A stretch of DNA of 52,622 nt from Rhodococcus aetherivorans (GCF_011058165.1 NZ_JAALEG010000037.1:1-52622), one strand, 5' to 3'. Counted from the first letter of the stretch, positions 8,147-16,840 are shown. Notes: generated by a model from the letters alone, not told the origin. A program made the numbers and translations.

Positions 8147-8398
8147 ATGAGTGACAACTCGGGAGTTGCAGGCAGGGGCGGGCTCACCGTCGGCTCGCGG
8201 GTGGTGGTGCGTCGTGGCGACGACAAGAGCCGACTGCCCGGAGTGGTGGTCGAGGACTATGCGAGCGAAGCCGCCCGGGCCGGCGAGCAGCTCGGGCGGG
8301 ACTGGGCGCCGGTGCGCCGGTGGGCCGTCGCGCTGGACGACGGCCGGCTCGTCTTCGCCGACGACGACGAGGTCGAGGCGGAGCCGAAGAAGTCCTGA
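8147..8398 (+). CDS. Small conserved-type hypothetical protein, 83 residues
   Basis: A compact protein with an SH3-like or barrel-like pattern: 'LTVGSRVVVRRGDDKSRLPGVVVEDYA', a central 'RDWAPVRRWAVALDDGRLVFADDDEV' and a charged end. No membrane segment, cysteine pair or catalytic motif is seen. The function is unknown. No clear ribosome site precedes ATG 8147; instead a 10-bp palindrome AATGATCATT lies at 8133-8142, which might be regulatory. Codon pattern and stop placement support a real gene. Confidence 0.65.
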   Translation: MSDNSGVAGRGGLTVGSRVVVRRGDDKSRLPGVVVEDYASEAARAGEQLGRDWAPVRRWAVALDDGRLVFADDDEVEAEPKKS

Positions 8399-8501
8399 CC
8401 GCTGTCCGTACGCCCCGGACCCTCGCGATCAACCCCGCCGGCGTGCCGGCCTTGGACGAACCGGGCGCATCGAGAAGTGCGGTTGGCTCATGCCTGAATC
8501 T

Positions 8502-8528
8502 GCTAGGTTGATACCTAGCTGATCTAGG
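8502..8528. promoter_or_regulatory. Nested dyads upstream of padR, candidate PadR operator
   Basis: GCTAGGT-tgat-ACCTAGC (8502-8519) is a perfect 7-bp inverted repeat. It overlaps a second dyad CCTAG-ctgat-CTAGG (8514-8528). Both lie just before the padR start at 8541, where an autoregulating PadR protein would bind. Confidence 0.6.
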
Positions 8529-8540
8529 CATAGGAGTTCT

Positions 8541-8903
8541 ATGTACCTCGACAAGGACCTGGTGGCGGCCTCGGCGACCCCGCTTGTGCTCGGAATCCTC
8601 GCCGACGGCGACTCCTACGGGTACGCCATCCTCAAACGAGTCAAGGATCTGTCCGGTGGACGGATCCAATGGACCGACGGAATGCTGTACCCGCTGCTGC
8701 ATCGCCTGGAACGGTCCGGATACGTGTCGGCGTCGTGGGGAAGTTCCGACAGTGGGCGACGGCGCAAGCACTACGCGATCACCGACGCAGGCCGGAGCGT
8801 GCTCGCGGAACGGCGCAGTCAGTGGGACGTCGTGGCGGACGCGCTGGACCAGGTCTGGCGCTGCGCCGAGGTGCCCGCGACCCCCGCCGGAGGATGGTCG
8901 TGA
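8541..8903 (+). CDS. PadR-family transcriptional regulator
   Basis: A 120-residue regulator with the PadR winged helix. 'PLVLGILADGDSYGYAILKRV' begins the DNA-binding domain, followed by 'WTDGMLYPLLHRLERSGYVSAS' (recognition helix and turn) and 'RRRKHYAITDAGRSVLAE' (wing). A short C-terminal helix, 'WDVVADALDQVWR', would make the dimer. It sits in a tight pair: its TGA shares a base with the ATG of the membrane protein gene, indicating translational coupling. PadR proteins usually repress their own operon, and the dyads immediately upstream are the likely site. The inducer is unknown. Confidence 0.9.
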   Translation: MYLDKDLVAASATPLVLGILADGDSYGYAILKRVKDLSGGRIQWTDGMLYPLLHRLERSGYVSASWGSSDSGRRRKHYAITDAGRSVLAERRSQWDVVADALDQVWRCAEVPATPAGGWS

Positions 8904-10246
8904 TGGACACCGATGCCGCGCTGGAGTCGCAGATCGGTCAGTGGCGCGGCTACGTCGAGCGTCGTCGCGCGATATCCGCCGCCGACGCCGACGAGATGGA
9001 AGACCACCTGCGTGACCAGATCTCGGATCTGTCCGCCGCCGGACTGGGGACCGACGAGGCCTTCCTGGTCGCGGTCAAACGCATGGGCAGCGTGGACGAC
9101 ATCTCCCGCGAGTTCGCGCGGGAGCATTCCGAGCGCCTGTGGAAGCAACTCGTGCTGATGCCCGCACCGGACGACGGTGCCACGCGGCCCACACGTGAGC
9201 TGTTCGTCGTGCTCGCGCTCGCCGTCGGCGCGGCGGTCGCCCTGAAGGCCGGACTGGCGACACTGGACGAGGGCGTCGTCGTGCGCAACGTCAGCCTGCT
9301 CGTGCTTCCGTTCCTCGCCGGGTACTTCGCCTGGAAGCGCCGCGTGACGCCCCGCGGCGCCGCGGCGCTGCTGGTGCCGTTCGCCCTGGTGGCGGTCGTG
9401 ACGAACGCGTTTCCCTTCGTCCCGAACGGATCGACCGAGGTGATCGCCGCGATCCATGCCCCGATCGCGTTGTGGTTCGTCGTCGGCCTCGCCTATGTCG
9501 GAGGCGAGTGGCGGTCCGACCGGCGGTGGATGGACTTCGTCCGATTCACCGGCGAATGGGTCGTCTATCTCACCCTGCTCGCCCTCGGCGGCGGCGTCCT
9601 CGTGGGCCTGACGATCGGCGCGTTCGACGCGCTCGGCACGGATGCCGAGTGGGTCGTCGAGGATTGGGTGCTGCCGTTCGGTGCGGCGGGCGCGGTCGTC
9701 GTCGCCGCCTGGCTCGTGGAGGCGAAGCAGAACGTGGTGGAGAACATCGCGCCCGTCCTCACCCGCGTGTTCACCCCCCTCACAATCCTCATGTTGCTGG
9801 TGCTGCTCGCGGCGTTCGCGACCACCGGTAGCGTCGTCGACGTCGACCGAAACCTGTTGATCCTGATGGACCTCATCCTCGTCGTCGTCCTGGGGCTGCT
9901 GCTGTATGCGATCTCCGCCCGCGAACCTCACCTGCCGCCCGACCTGTTCGACCGTCTCCAGCTCGTCCTCGTCGTCCTCGCTCTCGCGGTCGACCTGCTC
10001 ATGCTCACAGCCATGCTCACCCGGATCGCGGAGTTCGGCTTCACCCCCAACAAGGTGGCCGCTCTCGGGATGAACCTGGTCCTACTGGTCAATCTTGCCT
10101 GGTCGGCCCGGCTCGTCCTCGGGTTCGTCCGTGGCCGCCGCGGGTTCGGCTCCCTCGAACGCTGGCAGACCCGCTACCTGCCCGTCTTCGGCATCTGGGC
10201 GGCGCTGGTCGTCTGCCTCCTCCCGCCGATGTTCGACTTCGCGTGA
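8903..10246 (+). CDS. Permease-prefix-domain polytopic membrane protein
   Basis: A 447-residue protein. The first ~85 residues are soluble and match the 'permease prefix domain' seen in proteins paired with PadR regulators ('RAISAADADEMEDHLRDQISDL', 'KRMGSVDDISREFAREHSERLW'). The rest contains about eleven hydrophobic segments, including 'LFVVLALAVGAAVALKAGL', 'LALGGGVLVGLTIGAF' and 'LILVVVLGLLLYAI'. No ABC permease or transporter signature is obvious. ATG 8903 is favoured over the in-frame ATG 8894 because GGAGG at 8889-8893 is correctly spaced only for 8903, and that start gives the coupled overlap with padR. The role is unknown; membrane stress or envelope adaptation is plausible. Confidence 0.82.
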   Translation: MDTDAALESQIGQWRGYVERRRAISAADADEMEDHLRDQISDLSAAGLGTDEAFLVAVKRMGSVDDISREFAREHSERLWKQLVLMPAPDDGATRPTRELFVVLALAVGAAVALKAGLATLDEGVVVRNVSLLVLPFLAGYFAWKRRVTPRGAAALLVPFALVAVVTNAFPFVPNGSTEVIAAIHAPIALWFVVGLAYVGGEWRSDRRWMDFVRFTGEWVVYLTLLALGGGVLVGLTIGAFDALGTDAEWVVEDWVLPFGAAGAVVVAAWLVEAKQNVVENIAPVLTRVFTPLTILMLLVLLAAFATTGSVVDVDRNLLILMDLILVVVLGLLLYAISAREPHLPPDLFDRLQLVLVVLALAVDLLMLTAMLTRIAEFGFTPNKVAALGMNLVLLVNLAWSARLVLGFVRGRRGFGSLERWQTRYLPVFGIWAALVVCLLPPMFDFA

Positions 10247-10257
10247 CCGTCGGTCAC
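10243..10257. terminator. Short inverted repeat overlapping the stop codon
   Basis: GTGACCG-t-CGGTCAC starts within the stop region of the membrane protein gene. It is short, so the terminator role is tentative. Confidence 0.4.
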
Positions 10258-10315
10258 CGAACAACGGCAGTCGATCCGTCCATGCCTTTACAACCGGTCC
10301 GCAAGGCAGTAATTT

Positions 10316-10327
10316 GAACGATCGTTC
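10316..10327. promoter_or_regulatory. Perfect 12-bp palindrome, candidate TetR operator for the acyl-CoA run
   Basis: GAACGATCGTTC lies 48 bases before the enoyl-CoA hydratase start. Palindromes with AAC/GTT half-sites are typical targets of TetR repressors of fatty-acid and steroid genes. The TetR gene at 13969 in the same run is the obvious candidate binder. Confidence 0.6.
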
Positions 10328-10375
10328 GACCTAATCTGCTGCCTGCCGCCGATCGCCGGCCGAAAGGACCTCCGC

Positions 10376-11185
10376 ATGAGCGCACCCGAGGACGTCGTAC
10401 TCTCCCGCCGGGAAGGCCACGTCACGACGTGGACGATCAACCTGCCCGAGGCGCGCAATCCGATCTCCGGCGACGACGTCGTCGAGCGGCTGGTGCAGCT
10501 GGTGGAGGAGGCGAACGCGGACTACGAGACCCGCGTGGTGATCCTCACCGGCGCCGGCAGCGCGTTCTCGGCCGGCGGCAACGTCAAGGACATGGCCGAC
10601 CGCGCCGGGATGTTCGGTGGTGCCCCGCATCAGCTGCGTGAGGGCTACCGTCGCGGAATCCAGCGGCTGCCCAAGGCGATCTACCACTGCGAGGTGCCGA
10701 TCATCGCCGCCGTCAACGGACCCGCGGTCGGCGCCGGCTGCGACCTGGCCATGATGTGCGACATGCGGATCGCTTCGAGCACCGCATTCTTCGCCGAGAG
10801 CTTCGTCAAGCTCGGCATCATCCCCGGCGACGGCGGCGCGTGGCTGCTGCCCCGCGCCATCGGTGCGGCGCGGGCCGCGGAGATGGCCTTCACCGGCGAC
10901 CGGGTCGACGCGGCGACCGCGCTGGACTGGGGCATGGTCTCCCGCGTCGTCGAACCCGAGCAGCTGCTGGTCACCGCGAACGAACTCGCCGCCCGCGTCG
11001 CGGTGAATCCGCCGCACGCGCTGCGCATGACCAAGAAGCTGATGCGCGAGGGGCAGCGCCAGGATCTCGACAGCATCCTCGAGCTCTCCGCCGCGTTCCA
11101 GGCCCTCTCGCACCACACCGCCGACCACGGTGAGGCACTCTCGGCGTTCCTCGAACGCCGCACCGGGAACTTCACCGGCAACTGA
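10376..11185 (+). CDS. Enoyl-CoA hydratase/isomerase (crotonase family)
   Basis: A 269-residue crotonase of normal length. The first oxyanion-hole motif is 'GAGSAFSAGGNVKDM' (about residues 60-75), and the second is 'NGPAVGAGCDLAMMCDMRIAS' (about 113-134). Downstream 'VKLGIIPGDGGAWLLPRAIG' places Asp where the second catalytic Glu of classic hydratases often sits, so isomerase or specialised hydratase activity is possible. The fold ends with the usual 'ALSAFLERR'. AAAGGA lies upstream of ATG 10376. It is the first gene of the long acyl-CoA run and would act after the dehydrogenases on their enoyl-CoA products. Confidence 0.9.
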   Translation: MSAPEDVVLSRREGHVTTWTINLPEARNPISGDDVVERLVQLVEEANADYETRVVILTGAGSAFSAGGNVKDMADRAGMFGGAPHQLREGYRRGIQRLPKAIYHCEVPIIAAVNGPAVGAGCDLAMMCDMRIASSTAFFAESFVKLGIIPGDGGAWLLPRAIGAARAAEMAFTGDRVDAATALDWGMVSRVVEPEQLLVTANELAARVAVNPPHALRMTKKLMREGQRQDLDSILELSAAFQALSHHTADHGEALSAFLERRTGNFTGN

Positions 11186-11231
11186 CCGCCCCGGCCCCCG
11201 AGCCGCCGCACACAACGAAGGAGAGACGGCC

Positions 11232-12389
11232 GTGGAGCGGACGATCTTCACTCAGGAACACGACGAATTCCGTTCCATGCTGCGGGATTTCATCGACCGC
11301 GAGGTTCTGCCGCATCAGGCGGAGTGGGATGCGCTGGGCCGGCCGCCGCGCGAGTTCTTCCACCGTCTCGGTGAGCTCGGCGTCCTCGGTATCCAGGTGC
11401 CCGAGGAGTTCGGCGGCGGCGGCGAATCGAGCTTCAAGTACAACGCCATCGTGTTCGAGGAGGTGGCCCGGGCCGGCGTGTCGTTCGGTTCCTACACCGT
11501 GCACTCCTGCCTGATCCTGCCGTACCTGCTCGAGTACGGCAGCGACGAGCAGCGGAAGCGCTGGCTGCCGGACTTCGCGTCCGGCCGGATGATGACCGCC
11601 ATCGCGATGACCGAGCCCGGCACCGGCTCGGACCTGGCCAACATCGCCACCACCGCCAAGCTGTCCGCCGACGGCTCGCACTACGTCGTCAACGGCGCGA
11701 AGACGTTCATCACCGGCGGCGTCACCGCCGACCTGGTCCTCACCGTCTGCCGGACGGCGCCGTTCGACCCGGAGGACCGCCGTGCCGGCCTGTCGATCCT
11801 CTGCGTGCCCACCGATGCCGAGGGGTTCTCCGTCGGTCGCAAGCTGGACAAGATCGGGCTGCACCAGCAGGACACCGCCGAGCTGTCGTACCAGGATGTG
11901 CGGGTTCCGGTGGAGAATCTCCTCGGCGAGGAGGGCAAGGCCTTCGGCTACCTCGCCCACAACCTGCCCCAGGAACGCCTGAGCATCGCGCTCAACCAGG
12001 TCGGCCAGGCCGCGGCCGCGATCGAGCATGCCGTCGCATACACCAAGGACCGCAAGGTGTTCGGCAAGCCGGTGGCCTCCTTCCAGAACACCAAGTTCGT
12101 TCTCGCGGAATGCTCCGCCGAGGTGCAGGCGGCGCGAGTCTTCGCCGACCACTGCCTCGAGCTGCTCGACCGGGGCGAGCTGTCGGTGGCGGACGCCGCC
12201 CGTGCCAAGCTGTACTGCACCGAGGTCGCCGGCCGCGTGATCGACAAGTGCCTGCAGTTGCACGGTGGCTACGGCTACATCACCGAAGACCCGATCGCCC
12301 GCCTCTACGCCGACACCCGCGTCAGCCGGATCTACGGCGGCACCAGCGAAGTCATGAAGACGATCATCGCCAAGGACCTCGGCCTCTAG
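11232..12389 (+). CDS. Acyl-CoA dehydrogenase (FadE family)
   Basis: A 385-residue flavoprotein with all ACAD blocks: N-terminal helices to 'LGVLGIQVPEEFGGGG', the FAD/substrate motif 'IAMTEPGTGSDLANI', the middle beta domain, and the C-terminal 'LQLHGGYGYITEDPIARLYAD'. The terminal motif reads 'RIYGGTSEVM', so the Glu of the MCAD-type 'YEGT' is absent. A Glu in helix G ('AAAIEHAVAYTKDRKVFG', within 'LPQERLSI...') aligns with the LCAD/IVD-type catalytic base. GTG 11232 has AAGGAGAGA just upstream. It directly follows the hydratase gene and precedes the acyl-CoA synthetase. Chain-length preference cannot be read reliably. Confidence 0.92.
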   Translation: MERTIFTQEHDEFRSMLRDFIDREVLPHQAEWDALGRPPREFFHRLGELGVLGIQVPEEFGGGGESSFKYNAIVFEEVARAGVSFGSYTVHSCLILPYLLEYGSDEQRKRWLPDFASGRMMTAIAMTEPGTGSDLANIATTAKLSADGSHYVVNGAKTFITGGVTADLVLTVCRTAPFDPEDRRAGLSILCVPTDAEGFSVGRKLDKIGLHQQDTAELSYQDVRVPVENLLGEEGKAFGYLAHNLPQERLSIALNQVGQAAAAIEHAVAYTKDRKVFGKPVASFQNTKFVLAECSAEVQAARVFADHCLELLDRGELSVADAARAKLYCTEVAGRVIDKCLQLHGGYGYITEDPIARLYADTRVSRIYGGTSEVMKTIIAKDLGL

Positions 12390-12421
12390 ACGTCCCGGTG
12401 GGACCGGCAGAAGGAGCACGA

Positions 12422-13972
12422 ATGTATCCAGGACGCTATGCCTCGATCACCCCGGACAAGCCGGCGGCGATCGAGGCGGCCACGGGGCGCGAGATCAGTT
12501 ACCGCGAGCTCGAGGACCGTTCGGTGCAGTTCGCGCACTGGCTCCGCGCCCACGGCCTCGGCGCGGGCGACCACCTCGCCGTGCTGTCGGTCAACGACGT
12601 GACCGTCTTCGAACTGTACTGGGCTGCAGTGCGTTCCGGCATGTACGTGACGTTCGTGAACACGCATCTCGCCCCGCCCGAGGTCGCCTACATCGTGGAC
12701 GATTGTGACGCCGCGGCTCTCGTGGTGTCCGCGCCGCTCGTGGACCTCGCGGTCGCCGTGGCCGGCGACACGCCGAAGGTGCGGCACCGCCTGGCGTTCG
12801 GCGGCGACGTTCCCGGCCACCTCGGATACGAGGCCGAGATCGCCGCGATGAGCACCACCGCGCCGGTCGACCAGCCCGGCGGGACGGACATGCTCTACTC
12901 GTCGGGCACGACCGGCCGGCCGAAGGGGATCAAGCCCGCGCTCAGCGGAGCGCAGGTCGGTGAGCAGGCGGCCTCCAACGCGGTCGGGCTGCTGCAGAGC
13001 TTCGGCTTCGACGACGACTGCGTGTACTACGCGCCCGCCCCGATCTACCATGCCGCGCCCCTGCGGTTCGGCGCCGCGGCGCAGGCACTCGGCGGCACAG
13101 CGATCGTCGCGGGCAGGTTCGACGCCGAGACCTGCCTCGCCGACCTCGAGCGCTACCGCGTGACCCACAGTCAGTGGGTGCCCACGCATTTCGTCCGGCT
13201 CCTGAAGCTGCCCGAGCAGGTCCGCGGCCGCTACGACCTGTCCGCGATGCGCGCCGCCATCCACTCCGCCGCGCCGTGCCCCGTCGAGGTCAAGCAGGCG
13301 ATGATCGACTGGTGGGGCGAGGTGATCTACGAGTACTACTCGTCCACCGAATCCGTGGGCAGCACCATCGTCTCGCCGCAGGAATGGCTCCGGAAGCCCG
13401 GCACCGTCGGCCGCACCGGACACGGCCATGCCAGCCTCGCGCACATCTGTGCCGAGGACGGAACGGAGTTGCCGCACGGACAGATCGGGTTGATCTACTT
13501 CGAACGTCCCGGCTACAGCTTCGAGTATCACAACGACCCGGAGAAGACGGCCGAGTCCCGCAACCCGCTCCACCCCACCTGGGCGACGACCGGGGACATC
13601 GGATACCTGGACGAGGACGACTACCTCTTCCTCACCGACCGGGCGAAGTTCACCATCATCTCCGGCGGGGTGAACATCTATCCGCAGGAGATCGAGAACG
13701 CCCTCGCCTTGCACCCCAAGGTGTTCGACGTGGCAGTGATCGGTGTGCCGGATGCCGAGATGGGCGAATCGGTCAAGGCGGTCGTCCAGCCGGCGGCGGG
13801 CGTCGCCGGCGACGACGCGCTCGCCGCGGAGCTGATCGCCTACTGCCGCGACCGCATCGCCGGGTACAAGTGCCCGCGCAGCGTCGACTTCGTCGACGCG
13901 CTGCCCCGGACACCCACCGGCAAGCTCGTCAAGGGGGCGCTGCGCCCCGCGACCGCCGGAGGAAACGGATGA
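12422..13972 (+). CDS. Acyl-CoA synthetase (AMP-forming)
   Basis: A 516-residue member of the ANL superfamily. The ATP loop is 'YSSGTTGRPKGIKP' at about residues 157-170. The adenine-binding motif is 'YEYYSSTES' near 303-311, and 'TGDIGYLDEDDYLFLTDRAK' carries the ribose-binding Asp and the hinge. 'PRTPTGKLVKGAL' near the end contains the catalytic lysine of the adenylation step. It would activate the free acid that the neighbouring dehydrogenases and hydratase degrade. GAAGGAG precedes the start. The stop overlaps the TetR start by 4 bp (ATGA). The carboxylic acid substrate is unknown; the short N-terminus and neighbours suggest a medium-chain or ring-derived acid. Confidence 0.92.
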   Translation: MYPGRYASITPDKPAAIEAATGREISYRELEDRSVQFAHWLRAHGLGAGDHLAVLSVNDVTVFELYWAAVRSGMYVTFVNTHLAPPEVAYIVDDCDAAALVVSAPLVDLAVAVAGDTPKVRHRLAFGGDVPGHLGYEAEIAAMSTTAPVDQPGGTDMLYSSGTTGRPKGIKPALSGAQVGEQAASNAVGLLQSFGFDDDCVYYAPAPIYHAAPLRFGAAAQALGGTAIVAGRFDAETCLADLERYRVTHSQWVPTHFVRLLKLPEQVRGRYDLSAMRAAIHSAAPCPVEVKQAMIDWWGEVIYEYYSSTESVGSTIVSPQEWLRKPGTVGRTGHGHASLAHICAEDGTELPHGQIGLIYFERPGYSFEYHNDPEKTAESRNPLHPTWATTGDIGYLDEDDYLFLTDRAKFTIISGGVNIYPQEIENALALHPKVFDVAVIGVPDAEMGESVKAVVQPAAGVAGDDALAAELIAYCRDRIAGYKCPRSVDFVDALPRTPTGKLVKGALRPATAGGNG

Positions 13973-14592
13973 GTGTTCGACGGGGAACATACGCACGACA
14001 GGGCGACACCGTGGCGCCGTCGGAGCGGCAACGGGTGTTCATCGAGGCGGCGCGTCGCGAGTTCGTCCGCAACGGATACGGTGCGTCGTCGATCCGGACG
14101 ATCGCCCAGGAGGCGGGCGTGAGCCTGTCGGCGCTGTACTACCACTACAAGAACAAGCAGGACCTGCTGCTGGCCATCCTCATCGACGGCGTGAACGCCT
14201 TCGACGCGATGTGCGACGAGGAGCTGTCACGCGTCGGTGACGACCCGGTGGAGCGGCTCCGGGCCCTGGTGGTCGCCCTGGTCCGGTTCCGGACCATCTG
14301 CCAGGAACAGAGCCTGATGATCGGCACCGAGGTTCGCAACCTGGAACCGGAGAACGCGGCCGTCTACGAGCAGCGGCGGCGTTCCGGAAACGAGTTGCTG
14401 GGCAGCATCATCGACGACGGGATGCGATCCGGAGCGTTCACCACCCCCTACCCGGAGGACTGTCGCCGCTCGATCCTGGCGATGACGACCTCGATCGCGA
14501 ACTGGTACGACCCGGACGGTCCGGACACCCCCGCCGACATCGCGGCCCGGTACGGCGATCTGGCCCTGCTGTTGCTGCAGCCGCGACCCTGA
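13969..14592 (+). CDS. TetR-family transcriptional regulator
   Basis: A 207-residue regulator. The helix-turn-helix lies at about residues 30-65 ('SSIRTIAQEAGVSLSALYYHY', then 'KNKQDLLLAIL'). The C-terminal ligand domain includes 'LRALVVALVRFRTICQEQSLM' and resembles the KstR2/FadR-like TetR_C domains of actinobacterial lipid regulators. Its ATG overlaps the acyl-CoA synthetase stop, and it is followed by two FadE genes after 23 bp, so it is embedded in the operon it probably controls. The palindrome at 10316-10327 is the best operator candidate. The effector is likely an acyl-CoA made by the adjacent ligase (inference). Confidence 0.9.
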   Translation: MSVRRGTYARQGDTVAPSERQRVFIEAARREFVRNGYGASSIRTIAQEAGVSLSALYYHYKNKQDLLLAILIDGVNAFDAMCDEELSRVGDDPVERLRALVVALVRFRTICQEQSLMIGTEVRNLEPENAAVYEQRRRSGNELLGSIIDDGMRSGAFTTPYPEDCRRSILAMTTSIANWYDPDGPDTPADIAARYGDLALLLLQPRP

Positions 14593-14615
14593 CCCCCTCA
14601 CGGAAGAAGACGACC

Positions 14616-15764
14616 ATGCGTACATCACTGGTACCGTCCGCCGGTGCCCCCGACCCGAGTCTCGCAGCGTTGCGGGCCGAGGTGCGCGCCTTCCTGCGCG
14701 AGCAGATCGAGGCCGGCGTGTTCACCCCGGGCGTGGACACCTGGCTCGCCCGCTGGAACACCGACTTCACCAAGGCCCTGGCCGCCCGCGGCTGGGTCGG
14801 CATGACCATCCCCACCGAGTACGGCGGGCACGGCCGCACCTTCATGGAGCGTTTCGTCGTCACCGAGGAACTCCTCGCGGTCGGCGCGCCGGTCGCCGCC
14901 CAGTGGGTGGCGGACCGGCAGGCCGCGCCCTCGCTGCTCAAGTACGGCACCGAGGAGCAGAAGCGACGGTTCCTTCCCGGCATCGCCCGCGGCGAGATCT
15001 GCTGGGCCATCGGCATGAGCGAGCCCGAGTCCGGATCCGACCTGGCGAGCGTGAAGACCAAGGCCGTGCAGGTCGACGGCGGCTGGCGCATCACCGGCAC
15101 CAAGCTGTGGACCTCCGGCGCCCACCACGCCGACGCCTTCTTCGGGCTGGCCCGCTCCGCCCCGCTCGACCCGGCGCACCGGCACGCCGGGCTGAGCCAG
15201 TTCATCGTCCTGCTCGACTCGCCCGGCGTGGAGATCCGGCCCGTGCTGTCGATGTCCGGTGAGCACCACTTCAACGAGGTCGTCCTCGACGACGTGTTCG
15301 TGCCCGACGACCTCGTGCTCGGCACGATCGGCGACGGCTGGGCGCAGGTCACCTCCGAACTCGGCTACGAGCGCAGCGGCCCGGAACGCTTCATGTCCAC
15401 CTTCGGTGTGCTCGCCGGCGCGGTGGACGAGGCAGCCGCCGGCCGCCTGCCGGCCGACCCCCGCATCGGCGCGTTCGTCGGCCGGATCTTCGGCCTGCAC
15501 CACATGTCCCGCGGGGTGTCCGAGGCGCTGCAGCGGCACGAGAACGCGGAGGTCGCCGCCTCGGTGGTCAAGGTGCTCGGCACGCAGGCCGAGGGCGACA
15601 TCGCCGACCTCGCCGACGAGCTGGCCGGCGAGAGCGACACCGCTGGTGACGAGTTCGCCGAGCTGGTGCGGTCGGGTGTCATGCAGCGTCCCGGATTCAC
15701 CCTCCGAGGCGGCACGAGTGAGATTCTGCGCGGGGTCATCGCGCGGGGATTGGGGATGCGCTGA
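14616..15764 (+). CDS. Acyl-CoA dehydrogenase, large-type subunit of a likely heteromeric pair
   Basis: A 382-residue ACAD with 'GWVGMTIPTEYGGHG', 'WAIGMSEPESGSDLASVKT' (FAD motif) and 'LWTSGAHHADAFFGLAR'. The C-terminal motif is 'LRGGTSEILRGVIARGLGMR', lacking the MCAD-type Glu. A candidate catalytic Glu is in helix G, 'LGYERSGPERF'. This pattern matches the FAD-complete partner of the alpha2beta2 dehydrogenases known from cholesterol side-chain degradation. The stop overlaps the start of the next, divergent ACAD gene, which fits a two-subunit enzyme. GGAAGA precedes ATG 14616. Mycobacterial FadE2-type genes share the neighbourhood with a tyrosine phosphatase gene. Confidence 0.88.
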   Translation: MRTSLVPSAGAPDPSLAALRAEVRAFLREQIEAGVFTPGVDTWLARWNTDFTKALAARGWVGMTIPTEYGGHGRTFMERFVVTEELLAVGAPVAAQWVADRQAAPSLLKYGTEEQKRRFLPGIARGEICWAIGMSEPESGSDLASVKTKAVQVDGGWRITGTKLWTSGAHHADAFFGLARSAPLDPAHRHAGLSQFIVLLDSPGVEIRPVLSMSGEHHFNEVVLDDVFVPDDLVLGTIGDGWAQVTSELGYERSGPERFMSTFGVLAGAVDEAAAGRLPADPRIGAFVGRIFGLHHMSRGVSEALQRHENAEVAASVVKVLGTQAEGDIADLADELAGESDTAGDEFAELVRSGVMQRPGFTLRGGTSEILRGVIARGLGMR

Positions 15765-16840
15765 TGAGCAACGCGACGAACGGCACGTCGACCGATAACG
15801 ACGTGGAGATGCGCGAATTCGCGCAGATGCTCGAACAGGTCTTCGGCGAGCGCCGCGGCGACGATCACCGCCTCACCGGGCCGCTGCGCCTCGACCGCGA
15901 ATTGTGGTCCACTCTGGTCGAACTCGGTCTCTCCCGGCTCACCGGTCCGGAGGCGGACGGGGGCAGCGAGGCGGGCTGGGCCGAGGCCGCATATCTGCTC
16001 GGCGCCGCGGGCGCCGGGGCCGCCGCAGTGCCGGTGGCCGAGAACGACCTCCTCGCGGGCTGGCTGCTGCAGCTGTCCGGCTGCAAGCGCGCGGTGACCG
16101 ATCCGGCGGCGGCACGCACCGCCGCCGTGCTGACCGCCGACGGCTCGGCCCGGCACGTGCCGTGGGCCCGCGACGTCGACGCCGTGGTCGTGCTGTGGGA
16201 GGCGGACGGCACGTGGCGGGTCGCCGACGTCGCCCGCGCCGACGTCGAGGTCACCGAGGCGGTCGACGTCGCGTCCGAGCCGCGCGACCACATCCGTGTC
16301 GACGTCGCCGCGCTGTCCGGCGCCGAAGTTCCGGCGGGCACCGCGGAGGAGTTCCTGCGCCGGGGGGCGCTCGCCCGGGCTCTCGCGATGAGCGGCGCGA
16401 TGGAGCGGGTGCTCGACCTGGTCGTCGAGCACACCACCACGCGTGTGCAGTTCGGCCGTGCCCTGGGCAAGTTCCAGGCCGTGCAGCACCTGGTATCGGA
16501 CATCGCCGCCGAGGGCGCGCTCGCGCGTGCCGCCGCGCAGGCAGCCGTGACGATCGCCGAGGATTCCGGATTCGGCAGCGACGAAGCGGGATTCGCGATC
16601 GCTGCCGCGAAGTCCTGCGCGGGGCACGCCGCGTCGGTGGTCGTGCGCAACGCCCACCAGAGCCTCGGCGCGATCGGCTTCACCATGGAGCACGAGCTGC
16701 ACCGGCACGCGAACCGGCTGCTGTCGTGGCGCAGGGAGTTCGGCTCCGTGCGGTTCTGGGACGAGGTGCTCACCGCGGCGGCCGTCGACGCCGGGTCCCG
16801 GGGGCTGTGGCCGTTGATCGCGGACGGCCGACCGGAATAG
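15764..16840 (+). CDS. Acyl-CoA dehydrogenase, small-type/degenerate partner subunit
   Basis: A 358-residue ACAD-like protein with weak N-terminal and middle domains: the usual 'TEPxxGSD' FAD motif is missing. The C-terminal helical domain is better kept ('LARALAMSGAMERVLDLVVEHTTTRVQFGRALGKFQAVQHLVSDIAAE'). It ends 'HRHANRLLSWRREFGSVRFW' without a GTxEI motif. Such reduced ACADs normally pair with a complete one, and the 1-bp overlap with the preceding FadE gene supports this. Alone it is unlikely to be active. Its role would be to complete the active site or FAD site of an alpha2beta2 complex (inference from the ChsE-type family). Confidence 0.85.
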   Translation: MSNATNGTSTDNDVEMREFAQMLEQVFGERRGDDHRLTGPLRLDRELWSTLVELGLSRLTGPEADGGSEAGWAEAAYLLGAAGAGAAAVPVAENDLLAGWLLQLSGCKRAVTDPAAARTAAVLTADGSARHVPWARDVDAVVVLWEADGTWRVADVARADVEVTEAVDVASEPRDHIRVDVAALSGAEVPAGTAEEFLRRGALARALAMSGAMERVLDLVVEHTTTRVQFGRALGKFQAVQHLVSDIAAEGALARAAAQAAVTIAEDSGFGSDEAGFAIAAAKSCAGHAASVVVRNAHQSLGAIGFTMEHELHRHANRLLSWRREFGSVRFWDEVLTAAAVDAGSRGLWPLIADGRPE

